Source: an uncultured Parabacteroides sp. (GTDB lineage Bacteria; Bacteroidota; Bacteroidia; Bacteroidales; Tannerellaceae). Taken from it: a stretch of DNA of 64,000 nt. Position 1 is the stretch's first letter. Each line of letters starts with the position of its first letter. The stretch covers positions 124,001 through 188,000 of the forward strand of contig CASEMX010000002.1 of NCBI GenBank assembly GCA_949289155.1, given 5' to 3'. The translations under genes were made by a program, and so were the position numbers. Positions 50,542 to 60,535 of the stretch are shown piece after piece. The notes under the pieces were generated by a model. That model made no database searches. It saw only the letters and a program-made list of their open reading frames with translations, and was not told the origin of the DNA.

Positions 50542-52962
50542 ATGAAGTTACGAATCATATTGACAGGGTTGTTGTTGTGCGTCTCCCTATTTGGTGCAGT
50601 CGCCCAAAAGTGGGTGAAGGTCACGGGATATGTACGGGACGCCGATGGAAACCCGTTGGACTTGGTGAATGTCGTTGTAAAGAATACGCTGAACGGAACG
50701 ATGACGAACGAGAAGGGATACTATTCGCTGAATGTGGCTGCAGGCGATTCGGTGGCGTTCATTTATTCCTGTTTGGGCTATAATAAGGCGGAGAGAATCG
50801 TCCCGGTGTTGCAAGCCGACATGCGACTGAATGTGCAGATGAATTATACCTCGATTAACTTGGGCGAGGTCTCGATTACCGCCATCCGCAAGCAAACGTC
50901 AACGATGGAGACCATGCAAGCCGATAAAGTCAAGCTCTTGCCGGACCCTTCGGGCGGCAGTATCGAGAGTCTGGTGGTTACGTTTGCCGGCGTATCGTCC
51001 AATAACGAGTTGAGTTCGCAGTACTCAGTAAGAGGCGGCAGTTATGATGAGAATATTGTCTATGTGAATGGCATCGAGGTGTTCCGTCCGCTTCTCGTCC
51101 GCTCCGGACAGCAGGAGGGACTGAGCTTCGTGAATCCGGATTTGACGGAAGAGGTAAAGTTCTCTGCCGGAGGATTTGATGCCCGTTACGGAGACAAGAT
51201 GAGTTCGGTCTTGGACATTACCTACAAAAAGCCAAAGGCATTCGAAGGCTCGGCTTCGGGAAGTTTGATGGGCGGAACCGCATCGGTGGGCAGCTCGACC
51301 GGTAAATTCACGCAGATAACCGGATTCCGATATAAGAGCGGCAGTTCGTTATTGGGGACAATGGATACGGATGCCGAATATGACCCGCGCTTTATGGATT
51401 TACAGACCTATATGACTTACACTTTCTCTCCGAAATGGGAGGCAACCTTCTTGGGGAACTTTGCCACGAACAAGTATCGTTTTACGCCCCATACGCGGGA
51501 AACGGTCTTTGGCACGATGGAAGATTCCCAGCGTCTGACGGTGTATTTCCCGAACAGTAACGAGAATGACAAGTTCCAGACGCTTTTCGGGGCATTACAA
51601 CTCTCTTATCGTCCGAAAGAGGATGTGCTTTTGGGTTTGCAGGCGTCGGCGTTCAATAGCCAAGAGGACGAGCGGTATGATATTATGGGGGAATATTGGC
51701 TGAGCGACGGGATGGATAACGGAAACAGTTCGGATGCCGGAAGTTCGGCGATGTCGGTAGGACGTTATCGGGAACATGCCCGCAACCGCCTCCATTCTTC
51801 TATTATAAATGTAGGACATTATGGAAGTGCCCGTCTGTGGAATAATAATTTGAAATGGGGAGCGCAGGTACAGTTCGAGCGCATCAACGATAAGATTGTG
51901 GAATGGGAAAAGCGTGACTCCGCCGGATATTCCTTGCCGCATACGGGCGATGGCGTCAATCTGTTCTCGAACCTTTATTCGCGGAACGAACTGGAGAGCA
52001 CTCGCTTCTCGGCTTATTTGCAGGATGAGTTCAAGTTCCGTATCGAGCAGGGATTGTTTAACCTCACCGCCGGTGTTCGCGGGAGTTACTGGAGTTATAA
52101 TAAGGAGTTTCTATTCAGTCCGCGTGTCTCGTTGGGTTTCATTCCGAATTTTAATCAGGACCTGACCTTCCGTTTGGCAACCGGGCTTTATTATCAGTCG
52201 CCTTTCTATAAGGAGTTGCGCCGGACGGTACAGGACGACGAGGGCAACAATATCATAGCGTTGAACAATAATCTGAAGTCGCAGCGTTCCATCCATGTAA
52301 TAGCCGGCGGCGATTATACCTTCCGGATGGCGGACCGCAATTTCAAGTTGACGGCAGAATTGTATTATAAGAAGTTGGACGACCTTGTTCCCTATACGGT
52401 AGATAACGTGAAGATTCGTTACTATGGCGAGAACTGTGCGAAGGGATATGCAATGGGAATGGACCTGAAGTTCTTCGGCGAATTTGTTCCGGGCACGGAT
52501 TCTTGGATTAGCCTTTCGCTGATGAAAGCGGAACAGACTATCCGTGAGACGACGAAAGCGCCGCTGCCGAATAGCCCTAAATATAACCTCAGCCTCTTTT
52601 TCCAAGATTATTTCCCCGGATACAAGCGGGTGAAGTTGAATCTGAAAGGGGTATTGTCCGGCGGACTTCCGGTGACGATTCCGAATCGCGGCTATGAGGA
52701 TGGATATTGGCGTACGCCGGCCTATAAGCGTGTGGATATCGGCCTTTCCTACGAACTCCTGTCGGAAAACGATGCGATTCGCGACCGTTCCATCCTGCGT
52801 TATTTGAAGAACGCTTGGTTGGGATTGGATATCTTCAATCTGTTTGATATGAAGAATGTGAATTCCTATTACTGGATTACGCGCCCGGATGGAAATCAGG
52901 ATGCGGTCCCGAACTACTTGACAGGCCGCCAAATCAATGTGCGGTTGATTGTTGATTTTTAA
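50542..52962 (+). CDS. TonB-dependent outer-membrane receptor with carboxypeptidase-regulatory-like domain
   Basis: From ATG 50542 the protein is 806 residues; the TTG at 50530 is a poor alternative. It has a signal peptide (RIILTGLLLCVSLFGAVAQ), a carboxypeptidase-regulatory-like domain (VTGYVRDADGNPLDLVNVVVKNTLNGTMTNEKGYYSL), a plug domain (ETMQADKVKLLPDPSGGSIESLVVTFAGVSSNNELSSQYSVRGGSYDENIVYVNGIEVFRP, about 125-190) and a barrel ending in INVRLIVDF. It should import a ligand across the outer membrane using TonB energy. No SusD partner follows, so it is not a Sus-type glycan system; the ligand is unknown. Array 8 follows. Confidence 0.93.
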   Translation: MKLRIILTGLLLCVSLFGAVAQKWVKVTGYVRDADGNPLDLVNVVVKNTLNGTMTNEKGYYSLNVAAGDSVAFIYSCLGYNKAERIVPVLQADMRLNVQMNYTSINLGEVSITAIRKQTSTMETMQADKVKLLPDPSGGSIESLVVTFAGVSSNNELSSQYSVRGGSYDENIVYVNGIEVFRPLLVRSGQQEGLSFVNPDLTEEVKFSAGGFDARYGDKMSSVLDITYKKPKAFEGSASGSLMGGTASVGSSTGKFTQITGFRYKSGSSLLGTMDTDAEYDPRFMDLQTYMTYTFSPKWEATFLGNFATNKYRFTPHTRETVFGTMEDSQRLTVYFPNSNENDKFQTLFGALQLSYRPKEDVLLGLQASAFNSQEDERYDIMGEYWLSDGMDNGNSSDAGSSAMSVGRYREHARNRLHSSIINVGHYGSARLWNNNLKWGAQVQFERINDKIVEWEKRDSAGYSLPHTGDGVNLFSNLYSRNELESTRFSAYLQDEFKFRIEQGLFNLTAGVRGSYWSYNKEFLFSPRVSLGFIPNFNQDLTFRLATGLYYQSPFYKELRRTVQDDEGNNIIALNNNLKSQRSIHVIAGGDYTFRMADRNFKLTAELYYKKLDDLVPYTVDNVKIRYYGENCAKGYAMGMDLKFFGEFVPGTDSWISLSLMKAEQTIRETTKAPLPNSPKYNLSLFFQDYFPGYKRVKLNLKGVLSGGLPVTIPNRGYEDGYWRTPAYKRVDIGLSYELLSENDAIRDRSILRYLKNAWLGLDIFNLFDMKNVNSYYWITRPDGNQDAVPNYLTGRQINVRLIVDF

Positions 52963-53020
52963 GTGTAGCCGGTAGTTGGTAGTTAGTAGGGGGAAAACCG
53001 GCATGGCGCACATTCGGAGC

Positions 53021-53450
53021 TTCCGAGTCACTCGGAAGCTATGTCGGCGAAAAAGCAGTCCTTCTGAGTCGCTCGGAAGCTATGTCGGCGGAAAAGTAGT
53101 CCTTCTGAGTCGCTCAGAAGCTATGTCGGCGAAAAAGTAGTGCTTCTGAGTCATTCAGAACCTATGTCGGTGGAAAAATTGTCGTTCTGAGTCACTCAGA
53201 AGCTATGTTGCCGAAAATATTTTACTTCCGAGCCACTCAGAAAGAGTAGTTTTTAAAATGCATAGCTTCCGAGTCACTCAGAAAGGGTGTGTTTTTAAAA
53301 TGCATGGCTTATGAGTTGCTCAGAAAGACTTCCTTTTAAAAATAGGGGGCTTCTGAGTCACTCAGAAGGGGTAGTTTTTAAAATGCATGGTTTCCGAGTC
53401 ACTCAGAAGGAGTGTTTTTCTCCGGACATAGGTTCTGAGTGACTCAGCGG
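53021..53450. repeat. Palindrome array 8: eleven units, 40-42 bp spacing
   Basis: Units centre on GAGTCACTC, with GAGTC starts at 53026, 53066, 53107, 53148, 53189, 53230, 53271, 53313, 53355, 53396 and 53437. The consensus CTTCTGAGTCACTCAGAAG is a perfect 19-bp palindrome (unit 9). Unit 1, CTTCCGAGTCACTCGGAAG, is also perfect but with a changed base pair. Units 1-5 are joined by a TGTCGGCGAAAAA linker; most later units have a TAGTTTTTAAAATGCAT linker instead. It lies between the TonB receptor and proS, both on the plus strand. Confidence 0.96.
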
Positions 53451-53524
53451 AATCCTCCTCATGGGAATTTTCGGAAACTTGTTAGTTTTTCATGGGTGTT
53501 GTCCGGTTTTTTCGAGATAATCCG

Positions 53525-53532
53525 TACCTTTG
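53525..53532 (+). promoter_or_regulatory. proS -7 element
   Basis: TACCTTTG fits the consensus and lies 49 bp upstream of the proS ATG, downstream of array 8. A TTG at 53499-53501 is 23 bp upstream, slightly too far. Confidence 0.6.
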
Positions 53533-53581
53533 CGCGTCGGAAAAGAAAACGAAGATAATAACGAAAACATAGATAAAGAAA

Positions 53582-55063
53582 ATGGCAAAAGAACTGAAAG
53601 AACTGACTCCGAGAAGTGAAAACTACTCGCAATGGTATCAGGATTTAGTGATTAAAGCGGACCTCGCGGAGAATTCGGCGGTTCGCGGTTGTATGGTAAT
53701 CAAACCTTACGGATATGCAATCTGGGAAAAGATGCAGCGCATATTGGACGATAAGTTCAAGGAAACCGGACACGTAAACGCCTATTTCCCGCTTTTGATT
53801 CCGAAATCGTTTTTAAGCAAAGAGGCAGAACATGTGGAAGGTTTTGCGAAAGAGTGCGCCGTAGTCACTCATTATCGCCTGAAAACGAATCATGACGGAA
53901 CGGGCGTGGTGGTTGACCCGGAAGCCAAGCTGGAAGAGGAGTTGATTATTCGTCCGACTTCTGAAACCATCATTTGGAATACTTATCGCAATTGGATTCA
54001 GTCTTACCGCGATTTGCCTATTCTATGCAATCAGTGGGCAAACGTCATGCGCTGGGAAATGCGTACGCGCCTTTTCCTCCGTACGGCTGAGTTCTTGTGG
54101 CAAGAGGGCCATACGGCACATGCTACACGCGAAGAGGCTGAGGCGGAAGCAAAGAAGATGCAGGGCGTATATGCCGATTTCGCTGAGAATTACATGGCAA
54201 TGCCGGTCGTACGGGGCGTGAAGTCGGAAAGCGAACGCTTCGCCGGTGCGTTGGATACCTATACTATCGAGGCGATGATGCAGGATGGCAAAGCATTGCA
54301 GGCAGGTACGTCGCACTTCTTAGGCCAGAACTTCGGAAAGGCATTCGATGTGACCTTCGTGGACAAAGAGGGAAAGACGGATTATGCGTGGGCTACGTCG
54401 TGGGGCGTATCTACCCGTTTGATTGGTGCGCTGATTATGTCGCATTCGGATGACAACGGATTGGTATTGCCGCCGCACCTTGCACCGATTCAGGTGGTCA
54501 TCATTCCTATTTATCGTAACGAAGAACAGCTGAACCAGATTCGGGCGAAGGTAGAAGGCATCGTAGCGAACCTGAAGAAACTGAATATCTCGGTGAAGTT
54601 CGATGATGCAGATAACCGTAAGCCGGGCTGGAAGTTCGCGAATTACGAATTGAAGGGTGTTCCGGTCCGTCTGGCTATGGGTGGCCGTGACTTGGAGAAC
54701 AATACGATTGAGGTAATGCGCCGCGATACGTTGGAGAAGGAGACGGTTCCGTGCGATGGCATCGAAACCTACGTTCAGAATCTGTTGGAAGACATCCAGA
54801 AGAATATCTTCCAGAAGGCATTGAAGCGCCGTGAAGAACGTACGATTACGGTGGATACGTATGAAGAGTTCAAAGAAAAGATAGAACAGGGCTATTTTAT
54901 TATGGCACATTGGGACGGTACGCCGGAAACGGAAGAGCGTGTCAAGAATGAAACCAAAGCGACCATCCGTTGCCTGCCATTGGAGGGAGATATGACTCCG
55001 GGCAAGTGTATGGTTACAGGCAAACCTTCGGCTCGCCGCGTCTTATTTGCAAGAGCTTACTAA
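53582..55063 (+). CDS. proS: Prolyl-tRNA synthetase (archaeal/eukaryotic-like short form)
   Basis: The 493-residue class II synthetase has the short form without the inserted editing domain of E. coli Pro[39 protein letters not shown] (12-48), motif 2 [25 protein letters not shown] near 153-177 and motif 3 in the [28 protein letters not shown] region; the C-terminal zinc-binding-like end carries [12 protein letters not shown]. It charges tRNA(Pro). Since this form lacks the editing insert, the free-standing YbaK at 5753-6235 may serve for mischarged Cys. A terminator follows. Confidence 0.97.
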   Translation: MAKELKELTPRSENYSQWYQDLVIKADLAENSAVRGCMVIKPYGYAIWEKMQRILDDKFKETGHVNAYFPLLIPKSFLSKEAEHVEGFAKECAVVTHYRLKTNHDGTGVVVDPEAKLEEELIIRPTSETIIWNTYRNWIQSYRDLPILCNQWANVMRWEMRTRLFLRTAEFLWQEGHTAHATREEAEAEAKKMQGVYADFAENYMAMPVVRGVKSESERFAGALDTYTIEAMMQDGKALQAGTSHFLGQNFGKAFDVTFVDKEGKTDYAWATSWGVSTRLIGALIMSHSDDNGLVLPPHLAPIQVVIIPIYRNEEQLNQIRAKVEGIVANLKKLNISVKFDDADNRKPGWKFANYELKGVPVRLAMGGRDLENNTIEVMRRDTLEKETVPCDGIETYVQNLLEDIQKNIFQKALKRREERTITVDTYEEFKEKIEQGYFIMAHWDGTPETEERVKNETKATIRCLPLEGDMTPGKCMVTGKPSARRVLFARAY

Positions 55064-55084
55064 AATGAAATCATAAAAAGGAGT

Positions 55085-55124
55085 AGGGGTTACGTCAAAA
55101 GGAGGGCGTAACCCCTTGTTTTTT
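55085..55124 (+). terminator. Terminator after proS
   Basis: Arms AGGGGTTACG (55085-55094) and CGTAACCCCT (55107-55116) pair perfectly, followed by TGTTTTTTG. Confidence 0.92.
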
Positions 55125-55171
55125 GTAGGATATATATTCCGGATAAGTGCTGTTTCCCCGGAAAAAACTAT

Positions 55172-55179
55172 TACATTTG
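55172..55179 (+). promoter_or_regulatory. glyA -7 element
   Basis: TACATTTG fits the consensus, 53 bp upstream of the preferred ATG at 55233 and 29 bp upstream of the alternative at 55209. Confidence 0.6.
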
Positions 55180-55232
55180 CAAAAACTCCTTATGTCGTAT
55201 AGAAAATAATGGACTTATTAATAGATAAAAAG

Positions 55233-56513
55233 ATGAAAAGAGACAACGTGATTTTCGATATTATCGAAAAAGAACATCAGCGTCAGCTGAAAGGAATTGA
55301 GTTGATTGCATCAGAGAATTTCGTAAGTGACCAAGTAATGCAAGCAATGGGCAGTTGCTTGACGAACAAGTATGCCGAGGGTTATCCGGGCAAACGTTAT
55401 TATGGCGGATGCGAAGTGGTGGACCAGAGCGAGACGATCGCCATCGAACGGTTGAAGAAGCTTTTTAATGCCGAATGGGTGAATGTCCAGCCGCACTCGG
55501 GTGCGCAGGCGAATGCAGCCGTATTGCTGGCGGTATTGAATCCGGGTGATAAGTTCATGGGATTGAATTTGTCGCATGGCGGACACTTGTCGCATGGCTC
55601 GGCGGTTAATAGTTCGGGCATCTTGTACCAGCCGGTGGCTTACAACGTGAAGGAGGAAACCGGCCGCGTGGACTACGACCAGATGGAGGAGATCGCACTC
55701 CGCGAGCGTCCGAAGTTGATTATCGGAGGCGGCTCGGCTTATTCGCGCGAATGGGATTACAAGCGGATGCGCGAGATTGCCGACAAGGTAGGGGCGCTCT
55801 TGATGATCGACATGGCGCATCCGGCCGGACTGATTGCGGCGGGTCTGCTGAACAACCCGTTGGAATATGCGCACATCGTTACCTCGACGACACACAAGAC
55901 GCTTCGCGGTCCGCGTGGCGGTATTATTTTATTAGGGAAAGACTTCGAGAATCCTTGGGGCAAGACGACGCCGAAGGGACAGATCAAGATGATGTCCCAG
56001 TTGCTGGATTCGGCGGTATTCCCGGGCGTACAGGGCGGTCCGTTGGAGCACGTCATTGCCGCTAAAGCCGTTGCTTTTGGGGAAGCATTGGAACCGGAAT
56101 ACAAAGTATATCAAGCACAAGTGAAGAAGAATGCGGCGGTCATGGCGCAGGCGTTCATCGACAAGGGCTATAAGATTATCTCTGGCGGAACGGACAACCA
56201 TAGTATGCTGATTGACCTCCGCACGAAATTCCCCGACCTGACGGGTAAAGTAGTCGAGAAAGCTTTGGTAGCGGCCGACATCACAGTGAACAAGAACATG
56301 GTTCCGTTTGATAGCCGCTCGGCATTCCAGACTTCGGGTATCCGCGTCGGTACGCCGGCCATTACGACCCGTGGTGCGAAGGAAGCAATGATGGGTGAGA
56401 TTGTCGAGTTGATTGATACGGTTCTCGCTGCACCGGAATGCGACAAGACAATTGCTGCTGTCCGCGAGAAGGTGAATAGCATCATGAAGGAATATCCTTT
56501 GTTTGCATGGTAA
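55233..56513 (+). CDS. glyA: Serine hydroxymethyltransferase
   Basis: GlyA converts serine and tetrahydrofolate to glycine and methylene-tetrahydrofolate. From ATG 55233 ([18 protein letters not shown]) the protein is 426 residues, the standard Bacteroides length; ATG 55209 would add eight. The PLP lysine is Lys222 in [49 protein letters not shown] near the N-terminus and VNKNMVPFD near 340-350 are family hallmarks. The GH20 gene follows after about 36 bp and may be cotranscribed. Confidence 0.97.
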   Translation: MKRDNVIFDIIEKEHQRQLKGIELIASENFVSDQVMQAMGSCLTNKYAEGYPGKRYYGGCEVVDQSETIAIERLKKLFNAEWVNVQPHSGAQANAAVLLAVLNPGDKFMGLNLSHGGHLSHGSAVNSSGILYQPVAYNVKEETGRVDYDQMEEIALRERPKLIIGGGSAYSREWDYKRMREIADKVGALLMIDMAHPAGLIAAGLLNNPLEYAHIVTSTTHKTLRGPRGGIILLGKDFENPWGKTTPKGQIKMMSQLLDSAVFPGVQGGPLEHVIAAKAVAFGEALEPEYKVYQAQVKKNAAVMAQAFIDKGYKIISGGTDNHSMLIDLRTKFPDLTGKVVEKALVAADITVNKNMVPFDSRSAFQTSGIRVGTPAITTRGAKEAMMGEIVELIDTVLAAPECDKTIAAVREKVNSIMKEYPLFAW

Positions 56514-56549
56514 ATGTTTAATCCTATACATATATAATATATAAGGACA

Positions 56550-58898
56550 ATGAAGAAACTGTTAGCAACGGTATGTGCCGGTGTGGCACTCTATGCCATG
56601 ACTTCCTGCTCGGGTGCTCCGGGTGAGGTGAAGTCCTATAATCAGGGAATAAACGTCATCCCTGCACCGCAGAGCTTAGTTCAGCATGACGGTTATTTCC
56701 AGTTGGGCAACGGGACCTCGTTCGGGGCAGCATCTCCGGAAGCCAAGACCATTGCCGAGTTCTTTGCGGCTAAGATGCGGACCGCTACGGGATATGATAT
56801 CAAGGTGGCAGAGCAGGGAAACATTACGTTGAGCCTTGATGCTGCTGCCGATGTAGCAAACGACGAAGGCTATGCTTTGGAGGTGACTGAGAAGGGCGCG
56901 AATATTACGGCGAAGACCGCTCAGGGACTCTTCTACGGTATGCAGACCTTCATGCAGCTCCTTCCGGCTGAGATTGAGAGCGCGAAGCAGGTGAACGGCA
57001 TCGCTTGGCAGGCTCCGTTGGTGAGCGTAAAAGATGCGCCTCGTTTCGGCTATCGCGGCATTATGTTGGACCCTTGTCGGCACTTTATGCCAGTGGAGAG
57101 CGTGAAGAAGTTCATCGATGTGCTGTCGTTGTTCAAGATAAATCGCTTGCATTGGCACTTGACTGACGATCAGGGCTGGCGTATAGAGATTAAGAAGTAT
57201 CCGAAACTCCAAGAGATTGCCTCCAAACGTATCGAAGGAGAGGGAACGGAGCATGGCGGATATTATACGCAGGAAGAGATAAAGGAGGTCGTGAAGTATG
57301 CCGCTGACCACTTTATCACGGTCATTCCTGAATTGGAGATACCCGGGCATGAGATGGCAGCTATCGCGGCCTATCCTGAGTTGTCATGTAAGGGAGAGCC
57401 GGGTACGCCCCGCATTATCTGGGGAGTAGAGGATATTGTGATGTGTCCGGGCAAAGAGGACATGTTCACGTTCCTTGAGGCTGTTATTGATGAGATGGTC
57501 CCGCTCTTCCCCAGCGAATACTTCCATATCGGCGGGGACGAATGCCCGAAGACCAGCTGGAAGAATTGCCCGAAATGTCAGGCTCGCATTCGTCAAGAGG
57601 GCTTGAACGGAGACAGCCAGCATTCAGCAGAAGAAAAGCTGCAGAGCTACGTCATCCAGCGGATGGAGAAGTATCTGGCTACGAAAGGCAAGAAGATAAT
57701 CGGTTGGGATGAGATACTGGAGGGCGGCTTGGCTCCGTCGGCAACTGTGATGTCTTGGAGAGGTGAGGCTGGCGGCATCGCGGCTGCATCTATGGACCAT
57801 AACGTGATTATGACGCCAAGTGGCAACGGCATGTACCTCGACGCCTACCAAGGGGACTCGAAGGCAGAGCCGGTGACTATCGGCGGATATACCCCGCTGG
57901 AGAAGACATATAGTTATAATCCTGTGCCCGATACCCTCGCGGCTATCGGCAAAGGGAACTACATCTTAGGTGTGCAGGGGAACACTTGGTCTGAGTATAT
58001 GTACACCGAAGAGAAGCGCGAGTATATGATTTTCCCCCGCATTATTGCCGTGGCTGAGATAGGCTGGACGCAGTTGGACCGCAAGGACTACAAGGACTTC
58101 GAGCGCCGAATCGAGAATGCCTACGTCCGGCTCGACGGGCACGACATGGGCTATCATATCCCGCTGCCTGAGCAGCCGAACGGCTCGTGCGACTATGTGG
58201 CTTTCACCGACAAGGCTACGTTGGAGTTCAAGACTTCCCGCCCAATGAAGATGGTCTATACCTTAGATGGCAGCGAACCGACGGCGGAATCTACGCCCTA
58301 CACTGCGCCGATTGAGGTGAGCGAGACCACGACCCTCAACATCGCCTCTGTCCTGCCTTCGGGCAAGATGAGTACGGTGCGTACCATCCAAGTCGAGAAG
58401 CAATCGTTGGCGCCTGCCAAGGAAGTAGCCCAGACGAAGCCGGGACTGAAGATGGAGGTGTTCGACGGGATGTACCTCGACGTGAAGGAGCTGGAGGCTG
58501 CGCAGCCGAAGAGCACCACGAAGGTCATCAAGTCTACTCGCGAGCTGACTAACCAAGTCCCTGCGCCGGAGTCGATGCGGGGCGTGAAGCAATATGCCGC
58601 CATCGCGACCGGATATGTGATGATTCCTGAGGATGGAGTTTACTACTTCTCGTCCGACCTTGAGGAGGTTTGGCTCGATGGCAAGCTGCTGATTGACAAC
58701 GGAGGCGAGGTGAAACGCTTCTCCCGTCACGACCGCTCTGCCGCGCTCGCCAAGGGCTTGCATGAGATAAAAGCTGTCTTCTTGGGACATATCATCGGCG
58801 GCTGGCCGTCGAACTGGAACGACGGAAGCATCAAGCTCCGTAAGGCGGATGCCGAAGAGTTCTCAGCGATATCTCCGGAGATGCTGGTACATGAGTAA
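56550..58898 (+). CDS. GH20 beta-N-acetylhexosaminidase lipoprotein
   Basis: The 782-residue protein has a lipoprotein-type signal (VALYAMTSCSGAP, Cys near residue 20). After a GH20b domain (INVIPAPQSLVQHDGYF), the catalytic barrel has RGIMLDPCRHFMPVESVKKFIDVLSLFKINRLHWHLTDDQGW and the acid/base pair Asp330-Glu331 in GGDECPK. A chitobiase C-terminal-type domain (TLDGSEPTAESTPY, about 571-620) and a PA14-like domain (YAAIATGYVMIPEDGVYYFSSDLEEVWLDGKLLID) follow. It should remove terminal GlcNAc or GalNAc from host or cell-wall glycans at the surface or periplasm. A strong terminator follows. Confidence 0.95.
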   Translation: MKKLLATVCAGVALYAMTSCSGAPGEVKSYNQGINVIPAPQSLVQHDGYFQLGNGTSFGAASPEAKTIAEFFAAKMRTATGYDIKVAEQGNITLSLDAAADVANDEGYALEVTEKGANITAKTAQGLFYGMQTFMQLLPAEIESAKQVNGIAWQAPLVSVKDAPRFGYRGIMLDPCRHFMPVESVKKFIDVLSLFKINRLHWHLTDDQGWRIEIKKYPKLQEIASKRIEGEGTEHGGYYTQEEIKEVVKYAADHFITVIPELEIPGHEMAAIAAYPELSCKGEPGTPRIIWGVEDIVMCPGKEDMFTFLEAVIDEMVPLFPSEYFHIGGDECPKTSWKNCPKCQARIRQEGLNGDSQHSAEEKLQSYVIQRMEKYLATKGKKIIGWDEILEGGLAPSATVMSWRGEAGGIAAASMDHNVIMTPSGNGMYLDAYQGDSKAEPVTIGGYTPLEKTYSYNPVPDTLAAIGKGNYILGVQGNTWSEYMYTEEKREYMIFPRIIAVAEIGWTQLDRKDYKDFERRIENAYVRLDGHDMGYHIPLPEQPNGSCDYVAFTDKATLEFKTSRPMKMVYTLDGSEPTAESTPYTAPIEVSETTTLNIASVLPSGKMSTVRTIQVEKQSLAPAKEVAQTKPGLKMEVFDGMYLDVKELEAAQPKSTTKVIKSTRELTNQVPAPESMRGVKQYAAIATGYVMIPEDGVYYFSSDLEEVWLDGKLLIDNGGEVKRFSRHDRSAALAKGLHEIKAVFLGHIIGGWPSNWNDGSIKLRKADAEEFSAISPEMLVHE

Positions 58899-58905
58899 TT
58901 AACCT

Positions 58906-58948
58906 GACTGCCTGAGAGTGATTGTCTCCTCTCAGGCAGTCTTTTTTT
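58906..58948 (+). terminator. Terminator after GH20
   Basis: Arms GACTGCCTGAGAG (58906-58918) and CTCTCAGGCAGTC (58929-58941) pair perfectly over 13 bp, followed by seven T. Confidence 0.95.
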
Positions 58949-58971
58949 GTCCTCTCGGCGACCCTCAAAAG

Positions 58972-59056
58972 CTCACCATGGTGAACCCCTCGACCTCGCC
59001 TTGGTGAACTCCCCCCACCTCACCATGGTGAACTGCCTGACCTCACCATGGTGAAC
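58972..59056. repeat. Palindrome array 9: four units, 23-24 bp spacing
   Basis: CTCACCATGGTGAAC recurs at 58972, 59019 and 59042, with a changed copy CTCGCCTTGGTGAAC at 58995; spacing is 23, 24 and 23 bp. The core TCACCATGGTGA is a perfect 12-bp palindrome. It lies between the GH20 terminator and the DUF5690 promoter, both genes on the plus strand. Confidence 0.92.
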
Positions 59057-59159
59057 TTTTCGGGTGGCATAAGCAGGTCTCCGGAGATTGTAACCGGGAT
59101 GTAACCTCCTTGTTACGCCGCCTTAACGGGAACTACACAGCGATGTAACCTGAAGCCTC

Positions 59160-59167
59160 TACTTTTG
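59160..59167 (+). promoter_or_regulatory. -7 element of the phosphonate operon
   Basis: TACTTTTG fits TAnnTTTG. It overlaps the GTG at 59167 that could otherwise open the transporter frame, so the ATG at 59194 is the better start. Confidence 0.6.
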
Positions 59168-59193
59168 TGCCCGAATCAAAAAAGCACAAAAGC

Positions 59194-60501
59194 ATGACGA
59201 AACAAGAGAAACTCTCCAATTTATTATTCATATTCTGGGCAGGCGGGGCGGCACTGTTGTCGTATGCATTGGTCTATGCCCTGCGGAAGCCCTTTACGGC
59301 AGCGACGTTCGACGGGTTGGAGTTCATGGGGATGGACTACAAGACCGCGACGAGTATCGTGCAGATAGCCGGCTACGTGTTGTCGAAGTTCTTGGGGATA
59401 AAGCTCATCTCGGAGCTGAGACGCGAGCACCGTTTCCGCTTTATTGTCGGTTCGGTAGTCGTAGCCGAGGCGGCGTTGGTGCTCTTTGCCGTGTGCCCCA
59501 TCCCGTTTAATGTCTTGGCATTGTTCTTCAACGGGCTGGCGTTAGGTTGCATGTGGGGAGTCATCTTCAGTTTTATCGAGGGGCGGAAGCTCAGCGGCAT
59601 CTTGGCAAGTGTGATGGGGATAAGCATCGCCTTCAGCTCCGGACTGGCAAAGTCGCTCGGACTCTATTTGATGAACGATTTAGGGGTAGATGCCTTTTGG
59701 ATGCCGGCAGTCATCGGTGCAGGTGCGCTGGTGTTGCTCATCTTGTTGGCACTGGCATTGGAGCGCCTACCCGAGCCGACGGCGGAGGACATCCGGTGTT
59801 GTACGAAGCGGGTTCCTATGGACGCCCGTCAGCGCAAGAGCATATTCTACCGCTTTGCTCCCGTCTTGATGCTATTGTTCGTGGCCAACCTGTTCATTAC
59901 CGTCATACGGGACATCAAGGAGGACTTCCTCGTGAACTTGGTGGACACGTCGCAGTTCTCGGCATGGGCAATCAGCGGGATAGACGGTATCGTGACACTG
60001 ATTATCTTGACGCTGTTCGTGCTGATATCGTTTATCCGCAGCCATAAGCAGGTGCTGGCACTGTTGTTGGGACTGGTCATAGCCGGCAGCCTCCTCTTGG
60101 TATTCACGGCGCACTATTACGACCGGCTTCAGCTCTCGCCGCTGGTATGGATGTTTACCCAGAGCTTGGGAGTCTATATCGCCTTCCTGACCTTCCAGAC
60201 CCTCTTCTTCGAACGGTTCGTCTCCTGTTTCCGGATAGAAGGGAATGTCGGGTTCTTCATCGTGGTGATAGACTTCGTGGGATATGTAGGGACGGTGGCA
60301 GTCCTTCTCTTCAAGGAGCTGTTCATCACCGAGCTGAATTGGATAGAGTTCTATAACGAAATGGTAACGATATTGGGTATAACCTGCTGCGTGCTGTTCG
60401 GCGGCTGTCTGGCATGGTTAGGACAACAGAACAAACGCCCTCAGCCTGCATCGGCAGAGCGGAGAGAGCCGGAGTCTGTCCTCTCCGTGAATAATATCTG
60501 A
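59194..60501 (+). CDS. DUF5690 / MFS-like membrane transporter
   Basis: From ATG 59194 the protein is 435 residues with about twelve hydrophobic segments. It starts KLSNLLFIFWAGGAALLSYALVYALRKPFTAATFDG, similar to the N-terminal half of MFS sugar-phosphate and phosphonate antiporters such as UhpC, and I recall the family as DUF5690. Next genes are phnX and phnW in the same direction, so it is a candidate importer of 2-aminoethylphosphonate; that is inference from neighbours. The final 25 residues are hydrophilic. Confidence 0.82.
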   Translation: MTKQEKLSNLLFIFWAGGAALLSYALVYALRKPFTAATFDGLEFMGMDYKTATSIVQIAGYVLSKFLGIKLISELRREHRFRFIVGSVVVAEAALVLFAVCPIPFNVLALFFNGLALGCMWGVIFSFIEGRKLSGILASVMGISIAFSSGLAKSLGLYLMNDLGVDAFWMPAVIGAGALVLLILLALALERLPEPTAEDIRCCTKRVPMDARQRKSIFYRFAPVLMLLFVANLFITVIRDIKEDFLVNLVDTSQFSAWAISGIDGIVTLIILTLFVLISFIRSHKQVLALLLGLVIAGSLLLVFTAHYYDRLQLSPLVWMFTQSLGVYIAFLTFQTLFFERFVSCFRIEGNVGFFIVVIDFVGYVGTVAVLLFKELFITELNWIEFYNEMVTILGITCCVLFGGCLAWLGQQNKRPQPASAERREPESVLSVNNI

Positions 60502-60535
60502 TGATAAGTAAACTAATATATAATTGATACGTGAT

